A stretch of 64,000 nucleotides of DNA, taken from DAHUYF01 sp963789275 (GTDB taxonomy: Bacteria; Pseudomonadota; Alphaproteobacteria; ATCC43930; CGMCC-115725). The DNA is taken from NCBI GenBank assembly GCA_963789275.1, contig CAWBKF010000033.1, forward strand, positions 186,001 to 250,000, in the 5' to 3' direction. The notes under the pieces are model-generated. The model had not been told where the DNA came from. It was given only the letters and a program-made list of their open reading frames with translations, and did no database searches. The position numbers and the translations under genes were made by a program. Positions 15,737 through 24,096 of the stretch are shown in pieces (position 1 is the stretch's first letter; each line of letters opens with the position of its first letter).

Positions 15737-16622
15737 TCAGCCATGCCCCGCGAAGAACGCCGCCAGGGCCTGGGCGCAGTCCTCGGGCGCTTCCTCGGCG
15801 AGGAAATGGCCGCAATCCAACGGCAGCTCGCGCACATCCGCCGCCCATCTCCGCCAAGCGGCGATGGGCGAGCCGGTCTTGCTCGAGAGATAGCGGCTGC
15901 CCCACAGCAGCAGCACCGGGCAGGTGATCTTCTTCCCCTCTTGCCGGTCGGCGGCATCCTCGGCGCGATCGATGCTGGCGCCGGCGCGGTAATCCTCGCA
16001 GGTGGCGGCGATGACGGCGGGATCGTGGAACTGCCGGAGATAGGCCTCGACCGCCTGCTCATGGAGCGCATCCGGCCGGCCGACCCAGCGGTCGAGCAGA
16101 TGGCGGATGTAGAAATCGGGATCGGCGCCGATCAAGCGTCTCCGGCAGCGGCGCCGGCACGGCGAGGAACTGCCAGTGATAGCTCGAAAGCGCCTTGTCG
16201 GCGTCCATCTGCTCCCAGACGTCGAGCGTCGGGATGATGTCGAGCGGAGCGAAGCGCTCGACCCGGCCGGGCTGATCGAGACAGAGGCGGAATCCGACGC
16301 GGGCGCCGCGGTCGTGGCCGGCGAGCAGGAAGCGCTCATGGCCGAGCGCGGTCATGAGCGCGACCATGTCCGTGGCCATGGCGCGCTTGGAGTAGTTCTG
16401 ATGCGCCGGATCCGGCCGCGGCCCGCGGCTCTGGCCATAGCCGCGCAAATCCGGCACCACCAGGCTGAACTGCCGCATCAGCCGCGGCGCCAGGCGGTGC
16501 CAGGCGACATGCGTCTGCGGATAGCCGTGCAGCAGCAGCAGCGGCGGGCCGGCGCCGCCCGTGAGACAGAAAATCTCCGCCTCGCCAACGGCGATGCGGC
16601 GCTCGGTGAAGCCCTCGAACAT
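15737..16622 (-). pseudogene. fluoroacetate/haloacetate dehalogenase-like alpha/beta hydrolase, frameshifted
   Basis: Two reading frames together spell one alpha/beta hydrolase of about 294 residues; one extra base near 16131-16137 breaks it after PAPLPETL, and the next frame continues IGADPDFYIRHLL. The part before the break holds the dehalogenase nucleophile segment GHDRGAR (Asp104, Arg105, Arg108) and YHW (His149, Trp150). After the break come the tyrosine of CEDYRAG and the base histidine in CGHFLAEE. This is the complete residue set described for fluoroacetate dehalogenases. It is the last gene of the five-gene operon that starts at 21128, 14 bases behind the thiolase. If the break is a sequencing error the enzyme is complete; epoxide hydrolases are the nearest alternative family. 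Confidence 0.75.
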
Positions 16623-16636
16623 CGGCTCCCTCCGGC

Positions 16637-17842
16637 TCAGGAGCCGTGCTTGCCGATGATGGCGATCGAGCAGACGTTCTGGTGCGGCATGCCGCCGAGA
16701 TTATGCACGAGGCCGCGCACCGGCTCCTGCTGGCGCTGGCGCGCGCCGGCGCGCCCCTGCATCTGCAGATAGATCTCATAAATCATGCGCAGGCCCGAGG
16801 CGCCGATGGGATGGCCGAAGCATTTGAGCCCGCCATCGATCTGGCACGGCATCGCGCCGTCGGCGTCGTAGAAGCCGTCGAGCACGTCCTTCACCGCGCC
16901 GCCCTCGGGCGAGATGTAGAGATCCTCGAGCGTGACGAGCTCGGTGATCGAGAAGCAGTCATGCGCCTCGATCAGCGATATCTGCTCACGCGGCTTGTCG
17001 ATGCCGGCTTCCTGATATGCCCGCTTGGCGGCGGCGCGCGCGGTCGCGAAATAGCTGCCGTCCCAGGAATTGTACTGCGCTTCCTGACCGTTGGAGACCG
17101 CGAGCTGCAGCGCCTTCACCGTGACGAGGTCGCGCTTGCCGAGGCTGCGCGCGATCTCGGGCGTGGTGACGATGGCGCAGGCGGAACCGTCGCTCACGCC
17201 GCAGCAATCGAAGAGGCCGAGCGGCTCCGCCACCAGCGGCGCCTTGAGCACGGTCTCCTCGGTGATCTTGTTCTGCAGATGCGCCTTGGGGTTGCGGCTG
17301 CCATTGTCGTGGCTCTTCACCGAGATATGCGCCATCGCGTGCTTCAGCGTGTCGCGCGACACGCCGTGCTTGGCGCGATAGGCGGCGGCGAGCTGGGCGA
17401 AGCTGCCGGGCGCCGAGATGTTCGCCCAGTACATCGAATTGAGCGCGCCGCGGCCGCGCTGCGGCAGGCCGCCATAGCCGGTGTCCTTGAGCTTCTCGAC
17501 GCCGAGCGCCAGCGCGATGTCGCAGGCGCCCGAGGCCACGGCATAAGTGGCCCCGCGGAAGGCCTCCGAGCCCGAGGCGCAGTAATTCTCGACGCGCGTC
17601 ACCGGGATGTAGGGAAGTCGAAGCGCGGTGGCCAGCGGCACGCCGGACTTGCCGACATGCTGCTCCTCGATCGCGGTGGAGAACCAGGCGGCGTCGAGCT
17701 GGCTGGTCTCGATGCCGGCATCCTTCATCGCCTCCTCATAGGCCTCGACGATGAGGTCGTCGGCCTCGCGGTCCCAGCGCTCGCCGAATTTCGAGCAGCC
17801 CATGCCGAGGATCGCGACCTTGTCCCGGATTCCCTTCGCCAT
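16637..17842 (-). CDS. thiolase-family acyl-CoA acetyltransferase (SCP2/acetyl-CoA acetyltransferase type)
   Basis: About 401 residues. The nucleophile is Cys88 in ENYCASGSEA and the C-terminal GHPIGASG and HNLGG segments are typical of the SCP2-thiolase subfamily that pairs with DUF35/OB-fold proteins. It would cleave a 3-oxoacyl-CoA with CoA, or run the reverse condensation. The upstream gene, two bases away, is an HMG-CoA-synthase-like protein already fused to an OB-fold domain, so a stable complex is likely. The start MAKGIRDKVAIL at 17842 is preferred over a longer frame overlapping that gene. Probable role: terminal thiolysis in branched-chain acyl-CoA breakdown. Confidence 0.85.
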   Translation of the reverse strand: MAKGIRDKVAILGMGCSKFGERWDREADDLIVEAYEEAMKDAGIETSQLDAAWFSTAIEEQHVGKSGVPLATALRLPYIPVTRVENYCASGSEAFRGATYAVASGACDIALALGVEKLKDTGYGGLPQRGRGALNSMYWANISAPGSFAQLAAAYRAKHGVSRDTLKHAMAHISVKSHDNGSRNPKAHLQNKITEETVLKAPLVAEPLGLFDCCGVSDGSACAIVTTPEIARSLGKRDLVTVKALQLAVSNGQEAQYNSWDGSYFATARAAAKRAYQEAGIDKPREQISLIEAHDCFSITELVTLEDLYISPEGGAVKDVLDGFYDADGAMPCQIDGGLKCFGHPIGASGLRMIYEIYLQMQGRAGARQRQQEPVRGLVHNLGGMPHQNVCSIAIIGKHGS

Positions 17843-17844
17843 CG

Positions 17845-19308
17845 TCAGACCTCCCTCGCGTCGCCGGTCGGCGCCGCCTTCCAGAAATACTTGGTGAAGC
17901 CGCGCGCGGGATCGACCTCCTTGATACGGAAGACCATGCGCATCGGCATGCCGACCTCGACCTGGCCGGTGTCGACCTCGGTGAAGTCCACCATCATGCG
18001 CCCGCCTTCGGCGAATTGCACCATGCCGTAATGCGCCGGCGGGTCCGGGCAATAGGTGAGATTGTCAGCGGTGAACGACATGACCTTGCCGCCGAACTCC
18101 GAGAAGGGCTGGTCCACCTGCGTGTGCGCCGCCCGGCAGTTGGGATTGACGCAGATGTTGGATTTCGGGAATTGCACGGTGCCGCAGCGCTCGCATTTGC
18201 CGCCGACCAGCGACAGCAGCATGTCGCGCTTGCGGTAGAGCGTGGTGAGCGGCGTCTGTTTGTCGACCTCGGAGCGCAGGCCGCGCTCCATCTTGATGAG
18301 ATCGTTGAAGGCGAGGTACCGGGCATAGTTGGTCTCCTCCTTGCGCCGCTCGAGCGAGCCGAGGATGCCACGCCGTGCCCGTTGCATCGCCGGGAGATCG
18401 GCCGTCGCCTCGAAGATCAGCGCGTCGGTGCCATTGCCAAAGCTCGCCACCAGGATGCGCTCGCCCGGCTTCGCCTCCTGCAGCGCGTGCACCAGCATGA
18501 CCAGCGGATGCGCCGCGCCGGTATCGCCGCAGAGCCCGTCGAGATTGGGCCGGAGGCTGCTCTCGGCGAGGCCCGCCTGCTTGGCGATGGCCTGCGCCAC
18601 CCGCGGCAGGGTGCAGGGCAGGCAGAAATGCGCGATGTCCTGGGGCTTCAGCCCGGCCTCGGCGAGCGCGCCGGCGATCACCGGCGGCACCAGCTTGAGA
18701 TAGCCCTCGTCGCGGATCCAGCGCTCCTCCCAGCCGTAATCGAATTCGCGGCCCTTGCCCTTGTAGTGGTCGACGAAATCAACCGAGGCGGAGCGGCTGC
18801 CGAGGAATTTCGCGACACCGTCGCCGCGGTCGAGGATCAGCGCCGCGGCGCCGTCGCCATAAAGCAGCTCGGCCGGGCTTGCCGCCGGCGCGCGCCGCTT
18901 CTCGGCCGCGAGATAGAGCACCGGCCCGCCGCGCGCCGCCACCGCATCGAGCGCAGCGATGAGGCCGGTGGTGCCGGCGCGCTGCGAGGCGCCGACATCC
19001 ATGGTGTTGAGCGCCTCGCCGAGCCGCAGCGCCTGGGCGAGGATGCCGGCATTCTGGCGATCCTCGAACGGCGCCGAGGTGGTGGCGAGATAGAGCGCGC
19101 GGAAATCCTCGCGCGAACGGTCGGCGAGCGCGTCGCGCGCCGCCTCCACCGCCAAGGTGAGGCTGTCCTCGTCCCAGGAGCAGATCGCCCGCTCCGCCTT
19201 GGCATAGGCGCGCAAGCTGCCGTTGAACCAGCCATTGGCGTCGACGATGGCTTTGCGCGCCAGCCGCAGGCGCGGGATGTAGCCGCCGAAGGATGCGATG
19301 CCGACCAT
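17845..19308 (-). CDS. HMG-CoA-synthase-like thiolase fold fused to DUF35 zinc-ribbon/OB-fold domain
   Basis: A 487-residue two-part protein. Residues 1-340 resemble HMG-CoA synthase/ketoacyl synthase III. Residues about 365-487 form a DUF35 acyl-CoA-associated domain with a zinc ribbon (Cys372, Cys375, Cys386, Cys391) and an OB fold. In archaea these are separate proteins that bridge thiolase and HMG-CoA synthase; here they are fused and the thiolase gene is next door. By my alignment the nucleophilic Cys of the synthase (C-x-A-G-T) is replaced by Gln109 (QRAGT). A condensing enzyme without Cys cannot load an acyl group, so the domain may be structural, CoA-binding or decarboxylative. Function unknown; probably part of a thiolase complex. 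Confidence 0.75.
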   Translation of the reverse strand: MVGIASFGGYIPRLRLARKAIVDANGWFNGSLRAYAKAERAICSWDEDSLTLAVEAARDALADRSREDFRALYLATTSAPFEDRQNAGILAQALRLGEALNTMDVGASQRAGTTGLIAALDAVAARGGPVLYLAAEKRRAPAASPAELLYGDGAAALILDRGDGVAKFLGSRSASVDFVDHYKGKGREFDYGWEERWIRDEGYLKLVPPVIAGALAEAGLKPQDIAHFCLPCTLPRVAQAIAKQAGLAESSLRPNLDGLCGDTGAAHPLVMLVHALQEAKPGERILVASFGNGTDALIFEATADLPAMQRARRGILGSLERRKEETNYARYLAFNDLIKMERGLRSEVDKQTPLTTLYRKRDMLLSLVGGKCERCGTVQFPKSNICVNPNCRAAHTQVDQPFSEFGGKVMSFTADNLTYCPDPPAHYGMVQFAEGGRMMVDFTEVDTGQVEVGMPMRMVFRIKEVDPARGFTKYFWKAAPTGDAREV

Positions 19309-19326
19309 TCCCCTCTCCTCAAGACT

Positions 19327-20190
19327 TCATGCGGCGATCTCCGCCAGTCCGTTGTTGATGGCGACGATGTCGCGCTCGACGATGCGGCAGCGGAAGCCGA
19401 AGCGTCCCGCGCCCTCGCGCCAGATCTCGGTGCGCACGGTCTCGCCGGGGAAGACCGGCGCGGAGAAGCGCACCTGCATGCTCTTCAGGCGCGCGGGATC
19501 GTAGCCGCAGAGCGACCGCAGCAGCGCGTGCCCGGCAACGCCAAAAGTGCAGAGCCCGTGCAGGATCGGGCGCGGGAAGCCCGCCGCCGCCGCGATCTCG
19601 GGATCGGCATGCAGCGGGTTGTAGTCGCCGCTGAGGCGATAGATCAGCGCCGCCTGCGGCAAGGTCGCGAGATCGCAGACGAGGTCCGGCGCGCGCTCCG
19701 GCAGCGGATGCACCGGCTTGGTCGGCCCGCGCGGACCCCCGAAGCCGCCATCGCCGCGCAGGAAGCTGGTGGAGGCGAGCGACGCCAGCAGCGCGCCGGT
19801 CTCCTTGTCGTGAATGTCGCGGCGGGAATAGACCAGCGCGCCCTTGCCCTGACCCTTGTCGATGATCTCCTCGATGACCGTGCGGCCCACCACCGTGCCG
19901 GCGGGCGGCAGCGGCCGGTGCAGCACCAGCCCTTGCTCGCCATGCAGCAGCAGCTTCCAATTGATGCCGGTCTCGGGGTTCTTCGACCATTGCCCCGGCA
20001 GCGCCAGCACCACCGCCATGGTGGGCAGCGCCTTCAGCCCCTCCTCATAGACGAAACGGAGCTGATTGACGTCCAAGGGATCGGCGCCGAAGCCCAGCCC
20101 CAGCGCATAGAGCATGGTGTCCTTGGCGCGGTAGCTGTGCTCGATCTCGGGGAACGGCCAGTTCTTCAGCCGCTGATAGTCGATCGCCAT
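19327..20190 (-). CDS. MaoC-type (R)-specific 2-enoyl-CoA hydratase (hydratase 2)
   Basis: About 287 residues, the size of a double-hotdog hydratase 2. The signature YRLSGDYNPLHADPEIAAAA near residue 180 holds the catalytic Asp and His, followed by PILHGLCTFG. It hydrates trans-2-enoyl-CoA to (3R)-hydroxyacyl-CoA. With the SDR encoded 14 bases upstream, it corresponds to the two catalytic parts of eukaryotic peroxisomal multifunctional enzyme 2, which handles 2-methyl-branched and long acyl-CoA. The start MAIDYQRLKNWPF at 20190 is preferred; the open frame runs further but overlaps the SDR gene. Second gene of a five-gene operon. Confidence 0.87.
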   Translation of the reverse strand: MAIDYQRLKNWPFPEIEHSYRAKDTMLYALGLGFGADPLDVNQLRFVYEEGLKALPTMAVVLALPGQWSKNPETGINWKLLLHGEQGLVLHRPLPPAGTVVGRTVIEEIIDKGQGKGALVYSRRDIHDKETGALLASLASTSFLRGDGGFGGPRGPTKPVHPLPERAPDLVCDLATLPQAALIYRLSGDYNPLHADPEIAAAAGFPRPILHGLCTFGVAGHALLRSLCGYDPARLKSMQVRFSAPVFPGETVRTEIWREGAGRFGFRCRIVERDIVAINNGLAEIAA

Positions 20191-20204
20191 GGCCCAGAAG
20201 CCTC

Positions 20205-21128
20205 CTAGACCGGATCCCAGGTGAAGATGTCGCCGGAACGGTCGAGCGGGAAGAACGACGTCTTGAGCGCCGGGATCGCATGCTCGGCGATGGTCTGCGG
20301 CGTCCAGCCCTCGCCGCGATGGATCGAGCGCACCGGGCGCGGCTGGCTCATCAGGAAGATCTCGTTGCGCCGCACGGCGAAGATCTGGCCGGTGACGTCC
20401 TTGGAGAGGTCGCTGGCGAGGTAGATAGCGAGCGGCGCGATCTTCGCGGCGGTCGCGGTCTTGATGCGCTCGACCCGCGCCTTCTCCGCCGGTGTGTCGG
20501 TGGGGATGGTGCCGATGAGCCGGCTCCAGGCGAAAGGCGAGATGCAATTGGAGCGCACGTGATAGCGCGCCATGTCGAGGGCGATCGATTTGGAGAGGCC
20601 GACGATGCCGAGCTTGGCAGCGGCGTAATTGGCCTGCCCGAAATTGCCGATGAGCCCCGAGGTCGAGGTGAAGTGGATGTAGGAGCCGCTCTCCTGCTCG
20701 CGGAAATGCGCCGCCGCCGCGCGCGCGACATAGAAGCTCCCCATCAGATGGACCTTGATCACCAGGTCCCAGTCGACCGTCGACATGCGGTGGAAGATGC
20801 GGTCGCGCAGGATGCCGGCATTGTTGACCACGGCGTCGACGCGGCCGAAGGCCTCGAGCGCGGTACGGATGATGCGCTCGGCCCCGGCGGGCTCGGCGAC
20901 GCTGTCGGTGTTCGCCACCGCCGTGCCGCCAGCCTGGCGGATCTCGTCGACGACGCTTTGCGCCGGGCCGGTGTCGGTGCCGCCTTCGCCATCGGCGCCG
21001 CCACCGAGATCATTGACGACGACCTTGCCGCCCTCCTGCCCCGCCAGCAGCGCGATGTCGCGGCCGATGCCGCGCCCCGCGCCGGTGACGACGATTACCT
21101 TGCCGTCGAGGCATGTTGCGCCCGTCAT
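20205..21128 (-). CDS. SDR-family (3R)-hydroxyacyl-CoA dehydrogenase (MFE-2-like)
   Basis: A 307-residue SDR. The NAD-binding motif TGAGRGIG (from about residue 16), the NDLGGG loop typical of MFE-2/HSD17B4 dehydrogenases, NNAGILRD, and the catalytic TSTSGLIGNFGQANYAAAK (Ser, Tyr, Lys) are all present. It should oxidise (3R)-hydroxyacyl-CoA made by the MaoC hydratase encoded next in the operon. It is the first gene of the operon SDR, MaoC, synthase/OB-fold, thiolase, dehalogenase-like. Across a 198-base gap the racemase gene is transcribed divergently, so the two units probably share control; I see no clear palindrome in the gap. Confidence 0.87.
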   Translation of the reverse strand: MTGATCLDGKVIVVTGAGRGIGRDIALLAGQEGGKVVVNDLGGGADGEGGTDTGPAQSVVDEIRQAGGTAVANTDSVAEPAGAERIIRTALEAFGRVDAVVNNAGILRDRIFHRMSTVDWDLVIKVHLMGSFYVARAAAAHFREQESGSYIHFTSTSGLIGNFGQANYAAAKLGIVGLSKSIALDMARYHVRSNCISPFAWSRLIGTIPTDTPAEKARVERIKTATAAKIAPLAIYLASDLSKDVTGQIFAVRRNEIFLMSQPRPVRSIHRGEGWTPQTIAEHAIPALKTSFFPLDRSGDIFTWDPV

Positions 21129-21326
21129 CGCCGCCTTCCTCCGCCTTGTTCTTGCCGCGGCTACGCGGCCGCTTGGTGCCTCACCCTAAGCCAGCTTCCC
21201 CGGGAATTGCAACGGCCCCGCCGCCGGTCGGGATCCGCCACCGTGCATGGCCGCTGCGCGCAGAAAACCGCTCGCTCGATCCCGCCCCGGCGCGATAAGG
21301 TCGCGGTTTCGGCAAGGAGGCGCGCG

Positions 21327-22469
21327 ATGGGTCCGCTGGCGGGGGTGAAGATCGTCGAGATGGCCGGGATCGGGCCGGCGCCGATGTGCGCCATGCTGCT
21401 CGCCGATCTCGGCGCCACGGTGCTGCGCGTCGACCGGCAGCAGCCGAGCGAGCTCGGCCTGCCGGCCCAGACGCGCTTTTCGGTGATGAACCGCAGCCGG
21501 CACGCGATCGCCGTCGACCTCAAGAAGCCGGACGGCGTGGAGCTGGTGCTGCGGCTCGCCGGCGCGGCAGACGCGTTGATCGAAGGCTTCCGCCCCGGGG
21601 TGATGGAGCGGCTCGGCCTCGGCCCCGAGCCCTGCCTCGGACGCAACCCGCGGCTGGTCTATGGCCGCATGACCGGCTGGGGCCAGGAGGGGCCGCTGGC
21701 GCAAGCGGCGGGACACGACCTCAATTACATCGCGCTCGCCGGGGTGCTGCAGTCGATCGGCCGCGCCGGCGCGCCGCCGACGCCGCCCTTGAACCTGGTC
21801 GGCGATTTCGGCGGCGGCGCGATGTATCTCGCCCTCGGCGTCACCTGCGGCATCATCGAGGCGCAGCGCTCCGGCAAGGGTCAGGTGGTCGATGCCGCCA
21901 TGGTCGACGGCGCCGCGTCGCTGGCGACCATGTTCTTCGGCATGCGCGCCGCCGGCCAGATGAGCCTCACGCGCGGCGAGAACGTGCTCGACAGCGGCGC
22001 CTTCTTCTATGACGTCTATGAATGCCAGGACGGCAGGTACATCTCGCTCGCCTGCATCGAGGACAAGTTCCTCGCCGAGTTCCTGCGGCGCATGGAGATC
22101 GATCCCCGGGAGATGCCGGCGAAAATGGACAAGAAGCGCTGGCCCGAGGCGAAGGCCAGGCTGGCGCAGCGCTTCAAGGCCCGGACGCGCGAGGAATGGT
22201 GCCGCCTGCTCGAAGGCAGCGATGCCTGCTTCGCGCCGGTGCTGAGCCTGGACGAGGCGCCCGAGCACCCGCACAACCTCGCCCGCGAGACTTTCATCGA
22301 GGTCGACGGCATCGTCCAGCCGGCGCCCGCGCCGCGCTTCAGCCGCACGCCCGCCGCCAAGCCGACGCCCCCCGAGGCGCCCGGCGAGCGCGGCAACGCC
22401 TCGCTGGCGCATTGGGGGTTGACCGCGGGCGAGATCGACGCCTTGAAGCGCTGCGGCGCCCTCGCCTGA
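21327..22469 (+). CDS. CaiB/BaiF-family 2-methylacyl-CoA racemase (AMACR/MCR type)
   Basis: About 380 residues. Of the CaiB/BaiF class III CoA-transferase fold, but the active-site segments are those of alpha-methylacyl-CoA racemase: GHDLNYIALAG (catalytic His) and NLVGDFGGG (catalytic Asp). It would interconvert (2R)- and (2S)-methylacyl-CoA so that a stereospecific acyl-CoA dehydrogenase can continue oxidation of methyl-branched chains, as in isoprenoid breakdown. AAGGAGG six bases before the ATG fixes the start. It is divergent from the MFE-2-like operon and followed after 21 bases by a GlcG/HbpS gene. A CoA-transferase role is less likely. Confidence 0.85.
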   Translation: MGPLAGVKIVEMAGIGPAPMCAMLLADLGATVLRVDRQQPSELGLPAQTRFSVMNRSRHAIAVDLKKPDGVELVLRLAGAADALIEGFRPGVMERLGLGPEPCLGRNPRLVYGRMTGWGQEGPLAQAAGHDLNYIALAGVLQSIGRAGAPPTPPLNLVGDFGGGAMYLALGVTCGIIEAQRSGKGQVVDAAMVDGAASLATMFFGMRAAGQMSLTRGENVLDSGAFFYDVYECQDGRYISLACIEDKFLAEFLRRMEIDPREMPAKMDKKRWPEAKARLAQRFKARTREEWCRLLEGSDACFAPVLSLDEAPEHPHNLARETFIEVDGIVQPAPAPRFSRTPAAKPTPPEAPGERGNASLAHWGLTAGEIDALKRCGALA

Positions 22470-22490
22470 ACCCTCGGAGACACCATCACC

Positions 22491-22931
22491 ATGGCCAATG
22501 TCAGCCTCGCCCAAGCCGCTGTTATCACCGACAAGGCGCTCGAGCACGCGCGCAGCCTCAAACTCAAGCCGCTCACCGTGGCGGTGCTCGATGCCGGGGG
22601 CCATCTCGTTGCGCTGAAGCGCGAGGACAATTCCAGCCTGCTGCGGCCGCAGATCGCCCAGGGCAAGGCCTGGGGCACGCTCGGCATGGGCTTCGGCGGC
22701 CGCGAATTCGCCCGCCGCGCCGCCGCCGCCCCGGCCTTCATGGCCGCCATCGGCATGGCGTCGGAAGGCCGCATCATCCCGGCGCCGGGCGGCGTGCTGA
22801 TCCGCGCGAGTGACGGCGGCATCATCGGCGCGGTCGGCATCAGCGGCGACGTCTCGGAGCAGGACGAAGCCTGCGCCGTCCACGGCATCAAGGCGGCGGG
22901 ATTGGTGGCGGATACCGGCGATCCCGGCTAA
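22491..22931 (+). CDS. GlcG/HbpS-family (DUF336) protein
   Basis: A 146-residue protein of the DUF336 family: the VAVLDAGGHLVALKREDNS strand-turn and the late GGVLIR/IIGAVGISGD segments are characteristic. Members include GlcG of glycolate operons and the heme-binding HbpS; some are annotated as heme-degrading or corrinoid-binding, and the common function is not settled. It has no signal peptide, so it is cytoplasmic. It follows the racemase gene by 21 bases and is probably co-transcribed. Any role in branched-chain catabolism is inferred from position only. Confidence 0.8.
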   Translation: MANVSLAQAAVITDKALEHARSLKLKPLTVAVLDAGGHLVALKREDNSSLLRPQIAQGKAWGTLGMGFGGREFARRAAAAPAFMAAIGMASEGRIIPAPGGVLIRASDGGIIGAVGISGDVSEQDEACAVHGIKAAGLVADTGDPG

Positions 22932-22935
22932 GAGG

Positions 22936-23223
22936 CTATTTCACGTCGAACAGCTTGCCATCACGGAAGATGCAACTGCCGGCGATGCGCCGTCCCTCGC
23001 CCGACGCGAGATCGAGGCGGATGACGACGCAGTCGGGCTGATGCTGGATATCCTGGGCAGTGATGAAGGCCTCGCCATGGGGGCCGTCGCCGAACAGCCG
23101 CGCCTCGAGCTCGCCGCGGCACTGCTTGACCATCTCGTCCTCGCTCTGCGCTGGTGCGGCGGCGCGCGCGGCGGCCGCCAGCGCGAGCACGAGCGCGAGC
23201 GTCAGGAGCGAACGGGAGATCAT
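22936..23223 (-). CDS. small exported protein of unknown function
   Basis: About 95 residues from MISRSLLTLALVLALAAAARA, a classical signal peptide cleaved around residue 21. The mature part, about 74 residues, has two cysteines (KQCRGE and GSCIFRD, plus DCVVIR), which could form a disulfide in the periplasm. No family recognised. Its stop is five bases from the convergent GlcG-like gene and its start is 72 bases from the divergent exported-protein gene at 23296. A longer frame upstream (to 23262) would hide the signal peptide and is not used. Confidence 0.6.
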   Translation of the reverse strand: MISRSLLTLALVLALAAAARAAAPAQSEDEMVKQCRGELEARLFGDGPHGEAFITAQDIQHQPDCVVIRLDLASGEGRRIAGSCIFRDGKLFDVK

Positions 23224-23295
23224 GAGCGTGCCGGGATTTGACTGCCGCCTTGTCGCGGACAAGAGTAGGCGCCGCTCGCAGGAAAGCCAACCGCC

Positions 23296-23910
23296 ATGAC
23301 CTTGATGCGTCTGATCCTGGTATCGCTCTGCCTCGGCTGTGCCTTGCCGGCCTTCGCCAAGGGGCCGCCGAAGCCGCTGTCGGATTGGCCCTGCGACACA
23401 TCCTTCGCCGGGCCACTGGAGCCGGCCATGCTATGGCCTGGCGTCGGCGCGGCCGATGGCGACTGGCGCCAGGACGAGAAGACGCGCGCGCTGGTCGACT
23501 TCCTGACCGCCGGCGAGAACTCGCCGGCGATGGGCGAGCGCGAGATCGCCGATTACGCCGAGAAGAACGGGCCGGTGCCGCAGCACACGGCGCTGCTCGT
23601 CGTCGCCGGCATGGTCGAGCGCGGCAATACGCTGCGCCAGATCCTGCTCAAGGGCATCAAGGACCAGATCATCCGCTCCCATGTGCTGGCCGAGGCGGTG
23701 GCGGAGAACGCCGCGGGAATCGATGCGGCAGAGCAGCAAGGCAATGAGGAAGGCAAGCACCAGGCGGCAGCGCTCAGCGAAGCGCGGCGGCAGAACCTCA
23801 ACGGGCTCGACGACACCGACGACATGGCAGAGCATCTCTGCCACCGGCTCGTCTATGACGAGACCAAGCTGCGCCGGCTTGCCGCCGCGCTCAAAGCGCA
23901 CACGCAATAG
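23296..23910 (+). CDS. exported protein of unknown function
   Basis: A 204-residue protein with a signal peptide (MRLILVSLCLGCALPAFA). The mature part starts PPKPLSDWPCDTSFAGP and is predicted mostly helical, with a Cys early and another in EHLCHRL near the end. I recognise no enzyme motif. Similar alphaproteobacterial proteins of this size are annotated only as hypothetical. It is divergent from the small exported protein at 22936-23223 and stops 186 bases before the PQQ dehydrogenase; co-transcription with that gene is possible but unsupported. Confidence 0.6.
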   Translation: MTLMRLILVSLCLGCALPAFAKGPPKPLSDWPCDTSFAGPLEPAMLWPGVGAADGDWRQDEKTRALVDFLTAGENSPAMGEREIADYAEKNGPVPQHTALLVVAGMVERGNTLRQILLKGIKDQIIRSHVLAEAVAENAAGIDAAEQQGNEEGKHQAAALSEARRQNLNGLDDTDDMAEHLCHRLVYDETKLRRLAAALKAHTQ

Positions 23911-24096
23911 TCGATCCGCCTGCGCAACGATCGCGCTGGACGCTGCCGGAGACGCAGTATAGGTTGGGTGCACAAGCGGCAAGGGCTCTATCTCTATTCG
24001 CCGCCGGCGGCGCCGAAACCATCCGCGCAGGAGCAGCGATCGGCGTTACCGGGAAGACGAAGCCGGGGATAAAATCCGCTATTCGGGGAGAGAAAC

